The notes beneath the pieces are model-generated. The model was not told where the DNA came from, did no database searches, and saw only the letters and a list, made by a program, of their open reading frames with translations. Below are positions 40,047 to 44,367 of a DNA stretch of 44,367 nt, in pieces. The translations under genes were made by a program, and so were the position numbers. Source of the DNA: an uncultured Alphaproteobacteria bacterium (GTDB lineage Bacteria > Pseudomonadota > Alphaproteobacteria > HIMB59 > GCA-002718135); assembly GCA_902589095.1 (NCBI GenBank), contig CACIRR010000004.1, positions 1-44,367 on the forward strand, in the 5' to 3' direction. The stretch's first letter is position 1; every line of letters begins with the position of its first letter.

Positions 40047-41296
40047 TGTTATCCAGATCAGAGATTTTAATTACAAAACGTTTTTTATTCTCAAAAAAAA
40101 CAGAAGGTTATGTTTCGATTTTTTCCTGGTTTTCAATCGTTGGTATATCTTTGGGGGTTGCAGCAATAATTATTGTAATGTCTGTAATGAATGGTTTTCG
40201 ATCTAATCTGATAGAAAGGCTTATAGGTGTAAATTCTCACATTAATATTTATTCAATTAATGAAAAAATAGAAATTGAAAAAATAGAAAAAATAAAAAAA
40301 CAATTAAATCCTAAAAATTATAAAGAAGTTTTTTCTTCAATTGAAACACAAGGCTTAATTATAAGTGACAATACTTCTAAAGGAGTAATAATGAGAGCCT
40401 ATGAAAAAATTAGTACAGAACATTATTTGTATCAAAGAATTATTAGTAAAAAAATTGCTGAAATTGGTTTCAACAGAATCATTATCGGTGATGCTCTAGC
40501 GAAAGAACTAAACTTAAAAATAGGTGATGAAATTAAAATAGCTATTCCAAAAACTGATAGATCATTACTTGGCAACATTCCAAGGTTTAAAACTTTAAAG
40601 ATTGATGGAATATTTGATTTTGGAATGTATGAGTACGACTCTAATCTTGTTTTTATATCTTTAGAACTTGCTAGGAAATTGCTTTTGTTTGAAGAAGGCG
40701 TGTTTAATAGACTCGAATTTTATTTATATGATCCATTAGAAGTTAATAATTTCAAGACAATTATTAATTCTTCTATTAAAGAAAATGATCTAAATTTGTA
40801 TCAATTAACTTGGATTGATAGAAACTCATCATTAATGAATGCTCTAAAGGTAGAAAAAAATGTAATGTTTTTAATTTTGGCGTTAATTGTGATTGTCGCT
40901 TCTATGAATATAATTTCAGGATTAATTATTTATGTTAAAGAAAAAAATAAAGATATAGCAATTTTGAAAACATTAGGTTTTAGTAATTATAGTCTTTTAA
41001 AAATTTTTTTTTCAATCGGACTTACAATAGGTTTAATTGGTACAATTTCAGGGACAATACTTGGTATAATTGTCACTGAAAACTTATTAATAATACAAAA
41101 CTTTCTAGAAAAGCTACTTGATACAGAGCTTTTTTCTGAAGAAATATATTTTTTATCAACACTTCCTTCAGATATTAAATATGAAGAAGTTTTATTTATA
41201 TTTGTTATATCTGTAATAATAACTATCTTATCGACAATATTTCCGGCAATTAGGGCGTCTAATATTGATCCAATTGTTTCGTTAAAAAATGAGTAA
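40046..41296 (+). CDS. lolC: Lipoprotein-releasing ABC transporter permease (LolC/LolE type)
   Basis: Inner-membrane permease that, with LolD, frees outer-membrane lipoproteins for LolA. 416 residues with four predicted helices: one near residues 30-50 and three after about residue 270. The long periplasmic domain lies between. FSWFSIVGISLGVAAIIIVM, then MNGFR, is the family N-terminus, and IAILKTLGFSNYSLLKIFFS is the FtsX-like core. The start is ATG 40046, sharing one base with the proS stop; a TTG three bases earlier is less likely. Only one Lol permease is seen, as in organisms using a LolF/LolC-like homodimer. It overlaps lolD by eight bases. Confidence 0.93.
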   Translation: MLSRSEILITKRFLFSKKTEGYVSIFSWFSIVGISLGVAAIIIVMSVMNGFRSNLIERLIGVNSHINIYSINEKIEIEKIEKIKKQLNPKNYKEVFSSIETQGLIISDNTSKGVIMRAYEKISTEHYLYQRIISKKIAEIGFNRIIIGDALAKELNLKIGDEIKIAIPKTDRSLLGNIPRFKTLKIDGIFDFGMYEYDSNLVFISLELARKLLLFEEGVFNRLEFYLYDPLEVNNFKTIINSSIKENDLNLYQLTWIDRNSSLMNALKVEKNVMFLILALIVIVASMNIISGLIIYVKEKNKDIAILKTLGFSNYSLLKIFFSIGLTIGLIGTISGTILGIIVTENLLIIQNFLEKLLDTELFSEEIYFLSTLPSDIKYEEVLFIFVISVIITILSTIFPAIRASNIDPIVSLKNE

Positions 41297-41969
41297 TTTT
41301 ATAGAAATTAAAAATTTAAAAAAAACATTTAATATATCAAGTAATAATCAATTGTTATTATTTGAAAATTTAAATTTGAGCATTTCCCAAAACAGTACAA
41401 CTTCTATAATAGGACCATCTGGATGTGGAAAGTCTACACTTCTAAATATTATTGGTCTTCTTGACTCTAGTTTTTACGGAGAATATTTTTTTGATGGTGT
41501 TTTAATTAATAATATTAATAAGAGCAAGTTAAACGAAATTAAAAATTTAAAAATTGGATTTGTTCATCAGTTTTTTCATTTAATTCCTGAATTAAGTGTG
41601 ATTGAGAACATAATATTACCAGCTTTGATAAAAAAAGATAAAATTTCAGACATAAATAATGATGCTTATAATTTATTAAATGTTTTTGAAATTTTTGATA
41701 AAAAAAATACGAAACCTAATAAGTTATCAGGTGGTGAACAACAAAGAGTAGCTATTGCAAGATCACTTATAAATAAACCAAGTATAATTTTAGCAGATGA
41801 AATGACTGGTAACTTAGATGAAAAAACATCTGATGAAATAATTAAATTTTTTTTAAAATTTGTGGCGAATCATCAATTATCTTTAATGTATGTAACGCAT
41901 AATCAAAGATATGCAGAAATGGCAGATATAAAATATGAGCTTAAAAATAAAAATTTAGTTGCAAAATGA
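41289..41969 (+). CDS. lolD: Lipoprotein-releasing ABC transporter ATP-binding protein (LolD)
   Basis: ATPase of the Lol exporter, 226 residues. Walker A GPSGCGKST is at 42-50, the Q-loop is in FVHQFFHLIPELS, the ABC signature is LSGGEQQRVAIARSL, and Walker B is IILADEMTGNLD, with the H-loop in YVTHNQRYA. Walker B is normally followed by proline (ADEPTGNLD), but here Met172 replaces it. The TGA stop overlaps the dnaE ATG by four bases. Confidence 0.95.
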   Translation: MSNFIEIKNLKKTFNISSNNQLLLFENLNLSISQNSTTSIIGPSGCGKSTLLNIIGLLDSSFYGEYFFDGVLINNINKSKLNEIKNLKIGFVHQFFHLIPELSVIENIILPALIKKDKISDINNDAYNLLNVFEIFDKKNTKPNKLSGGEQQRVAIARSLINKPSIILADEMTGNLDEKTSDEIIKFFLKFVANHQLSLMYVTHNQRYAEMADIKYELKNKNLVAK

Positions 41970-44367
41970 AAAAACCTTTTGTTCACTTAAGATGCTTGTC
42001 TTCTTATTCACTTTCTGAAAGCACTCTTAAAATACAAAAATTAGTCCAATTAGCAAAAAAAAATAATATGCCTGCACTCGCTATTACCGATAATAACAAT
42101 ATGTTTGGGGTATTTGAATTTGCTCAAGAATGCATAAAAAATAATATTCAACCAATAATTGGCACTTCAATAAACTTAGTTGATGTTCAGAGTAAAAATC
42201 AAGTCTCTCAATTATCTTTTTTAGTAAAGAACGAGATAGGATATAAAAACTTAATTCATTTAAGCTCTTTATCTTATTTAAATAAAGGTAGTGATATGGG
42301 TATTTCTATAAGTGATCTTGAAGGCCATAGTGATGGACTGTTTTGTTTTTTAGGTGGTGAGTTTAATCCTTTATTAATTTTAAATAATCAGAATAAAAAA
42401 AATGATGATTTAATTAAAAAATTACAGCAATTATTTAAAAACAATCTTTTTCTTGAGCTGCAAAGAATTAGTGACTCAGAATTAGATGCTTTTGAAGATC
42501 AATTGATAAACTTATCTAATAAATTCAATATACCATTAATTGGTACTAATAATATTAAATTTGGTGAAGAAGATGATTTTCAAGCTCATGATGCTTTGTT
42601 ATGTGTAGCTCAAAAGACAACTATAAATAGTGGTAGTAGAAAAACTTCCAATAACCAAATAGCTTTTAAGAGTAGTGAACAGATGATTGAGTTATTTTCT
42701 GACATCCCTGAAATTGTTGAAAACAACTTTAATATTTCAATATCATGTAGCTATTACCCAAGAGAAGTTTTACCAAAATTACCAAAGTTTAAAAATAATC
42801 TAAATCTATCTGAAAAGGAATTATTAGTAAAATTATCTAATAGTGGACTTGAAAAAAGACTAAAATTAAACAGCATTAAAGAAAATAAAAAATATCAAGA
42901 CAGGTTAAATTACGAAATTGATATTATAAATAAAATGGGTTTCGCCGGTTATTTTCTAATTGTTGCAGATTTCGTTAACTGGGCAAAGGATAATGATATA
43001 CCAGTTGGACCAGGAAGAGGATCTGGAGCAGGGAGTGTTGCTGCTTGGTCATTAGGTATTACTGATCTGGATCCTATTCAATATAGTTTGCTGTTTGAGA
43101 GATTTCTAAATCCAGAACGTGTTTCCATGCCAGATTTTGATATAGATTTTTGTCAAATTCGACGGGATGAAGTTATAGAGTATGTAAATAAAAAATATGG
43201 AAGTGAATCTGTTGCCCACATAATTACTTTTGGAACTTTGGCTTCGCGTGCAGCAGTAAGGGACATAGGTAGAGTGTTAGAGGTTCCCTATGGTGAAGTT
43301 GACTCTTTTGCTAAATTAATACCTTTTAATCCAGGCAGCCCTTTAACCTTAGCAGAATCAATAAAATCTGAAAAATCACTCAGAGATATTATTGAAAAAG
43401 ATGATACTCTTTCAAATGTTGTGGACATAAGTCTTAAATTAGAGGGCGTTCATCGTCATGCATCTACACATGCTGCTGGAGTGGTAATAGGGGATACAAA
43501 TTTAAGTAATATTGTGCCTTTATACAAAGATCCAAATACAGAAACTAATGCAACACAATTTTCTATGAAATATGTTGAAAAAGCAGGTTTGGTAAAGTTT
43601 GATTTTTTAGGATTAACTACTTTATCGATAATAAACGAGTGTGTGAATTTAATAAAAAAAGATTTCTTTAATTTTTCACTTCACGATATTCCATTGAATG
43701 ATGAAAAAACTTTTCAACAATTAAGTAGAGGAAATGCTGTTGGAGTTTTTCAGTTAGAAAGTAATGGAATGAGCAGTGTTTTAAAGCAGTTGCAGCCAGA
43801 TAAATTTGAAGAAATCATTGCAGTTGTAGCTCTTTTTAGACCAGGTCCTATGGATAACATTCCTTCTTTTTGTAACCGCAAACATGGTAGAGAGGACATA
43901 AACTATATTCATCCAATGTTGGAAGATGTTTTAAAAGAAACCTACGGAATCATAGTCTATCAAGAGCAAGTAATGGAGATAGCGCAAGTTCTTTCGAACT
44001 ATTCTTTAGGTGAAGCTGATTTACTGAGAAGAGCAATGGGTAAAAAAATACAAAAGGAAATGGACGATCAAAAAATTAGATTCATCGAAGGTGCTTTAAA
44101 AAATAAAATAAATGAAAAAGAAGCATCAAAAATATTTGATCTTGTTGATAAATTTGCTGGTTATGGTTTTAACAAAAGTCATGCTGCAGGCTATGCCTTA
44201 ATTTCTTATCAAACTGCTTATCTTAAGGCTAACTTTCCTCATGAATTTATGACCGCAACTCTAAACTTTTCTATAGATAGAACTGATAAAATTATTTCAT
44301 TAAAGCAAGAGTTGGAAAAACTTGAGATACCATTTTTAAAGCCAGATATAAATTTTTCTGAAGAAAA
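41966..44367 (+). CDS. dnaE: DNA polymerase III subunit alpha (DnaE), 3'-truncated by window edge
   Basis: Replicative polymerase alpha subunit. The frame is open from ATG 41966 to the window end (800 codons visible of about 1140 expected). The N-terminal PHP domain begins FVHLRCLSSYSLSEST, then ALAITDNNNMFGVFEF; the metal-binding histidines are only partly kept. The polymerase core shows FLIVADFVNWAKDNDIPVGP, then GRGSGAGS, the catalytic aspartates in MPDFDIDFC, EGVHRHASTHAAGVVIG, FRPGPMDNIPSF and AGYGFNKSHAAGYALISYQT. No in-frame stop was found. It overlaps lolD by four bases; the order lolC-lolD-dnaE is typical of alphaproteobacteria. Confidence 0.97.
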   Translation, partial: MKKPFVHLRCLSSYSLSESTLKIQKLVQLAKKNNMPALAITDNNNMFGVFEFAQECIKNNIQPIIGTSINLVDVQSKNQVSQLSFLVKNEIGYKNLIHLSSLSYLNKGSDMGISISDLEGHSDGLFCFLGGEFNPLLILNNQNKKNDDLIKKLQQLFKNNLFLELQRISDSELDAFEDQLINLSNKFNIPLIGTNNIKFGEEDDFQAHDALLCVAQKTTINSGSRKTSNNQIAFKSSEQMIELFSDIPEIVENNFNISISCSYYPREVLPKLPKFKNNLNLSEKELLVKLSNSGLEKRLKLNSIKENKKYQDRLNYEIDIINKMGFAGYFLIVADFVNWAKDNDIPVGPGRGSGAGSVAAWSLGITDLDPIQYSLLFERFLNPERVSMPDFDIDFCQIRRDEVIEYVNKKYGSESVAHIITFGTLASRAAVRDIGRVLEVPYGEVDSFAKLIPFNPGSPLTLAESIKSEKSLRDIIEKDDTLSNVVDISLKLEGVHRHASTHAAGVVIGDTNLSNIVPLYKDPNTETNATQFSMKYVEKAGLVKFDFLGLTTLSIINECVNLIKKDFFNFSLHDIPLNDEKTFQQLSRGNAVGVFQLESNGMSSVLKQLQPDKFEEIIAVVALFRPGPMDNIPSFCNRKHGREDINYIHPMLEDVLKETYGIIVYQEQVMEIAQVLSNYSLGEADLLRRAMGKKIQKEMDDQKIRFIEGALKNKINEKEASKIFDLVDKFAGYGFNKSHAAGYALISYQTAYLKANFPHEFMTATLNFSIDRTDKIISLKQELEKLEIPFLKPDINFSEE

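Overview
The window reads as part of the chromosome of an AT-rich (about 30% GC by eye), gene-dense alphaproteobacterium. Support comes from the infA-yacG-tRNA-Phe block, the tRNA-Leu-tig-clpP-clpX-lon-hupB block, a clean nuoA-N operon running into birA-coaX-rnj, and the order rnj-DUF1467-proS-lolC-lolD-dnaE. Stop-start overlaps (ATGA, TAATG) are very common. Base composition and compaction suggest a streamlined marine lineage (SAR11-like or HIMB59/AEGEAN-169-like), but that placement is inference.

Layout: (1) 1-3548, + strand: 3' part of murA, hisG (short form), hisD, infA, a 57-residue yacG overlapping infA, and tRNA-Phe. (2) 3592-9647, a more accessory block: a family 9 glycosyltransferase and two amino-acid-type ABC permeases (+), then cytochrome c' and inosose dehydratase (-), a class I glutamine amidotransferase (+) and glycerol kinase (-). 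(3) 9650-14854, - strand: class I aminotransferase, glnB, a tandem pair of glutamine riboswitch aptamers, glnA, a strong terminator, then parE running into glpK. (4) 14910-21430, + strand: tRNA-His, tRNA-Leu, tig, clpP, clpX, lon, hupB, a terminator, tRNA-Val and tRNA-Asp. (5) 21582-44367, + strand: all 14 complex I subunits nuoA-N with no inserted accessory gene, then birA, coaX, rnj, a DUF1467 membrane protein, proS, lolC, lolD and the 5' two thirds of dnaE, which runs off the window.

The genes are mostly core functions: protein quality control (Tig, ClpXP, Lon), energy (complex I), nitrogen assimilation and sensing (GlnB, GlnA), envelope work (MurA, LolCD, GT9), translation and RNA turnover (IF-1, ProRS, RNase J) and DNA topology and replication (ParE, HU, DnaE). 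Two observations stand out. glnA is preceded by two consecutive glnA-type glutamine riboswitch aptamers, placed between glnB and glnA. The only copy of proS in view carries an in-frame TGA at codon 107, replacing the glycine of the G-P-T-x-E-E motif, although TGA is clearly a normal stop elsewhere in the window. No CRISPR array, insertion sequence, prophage gene or toxin-antitoxin pair was seen. No stretch over 300 bases lacks a feature.
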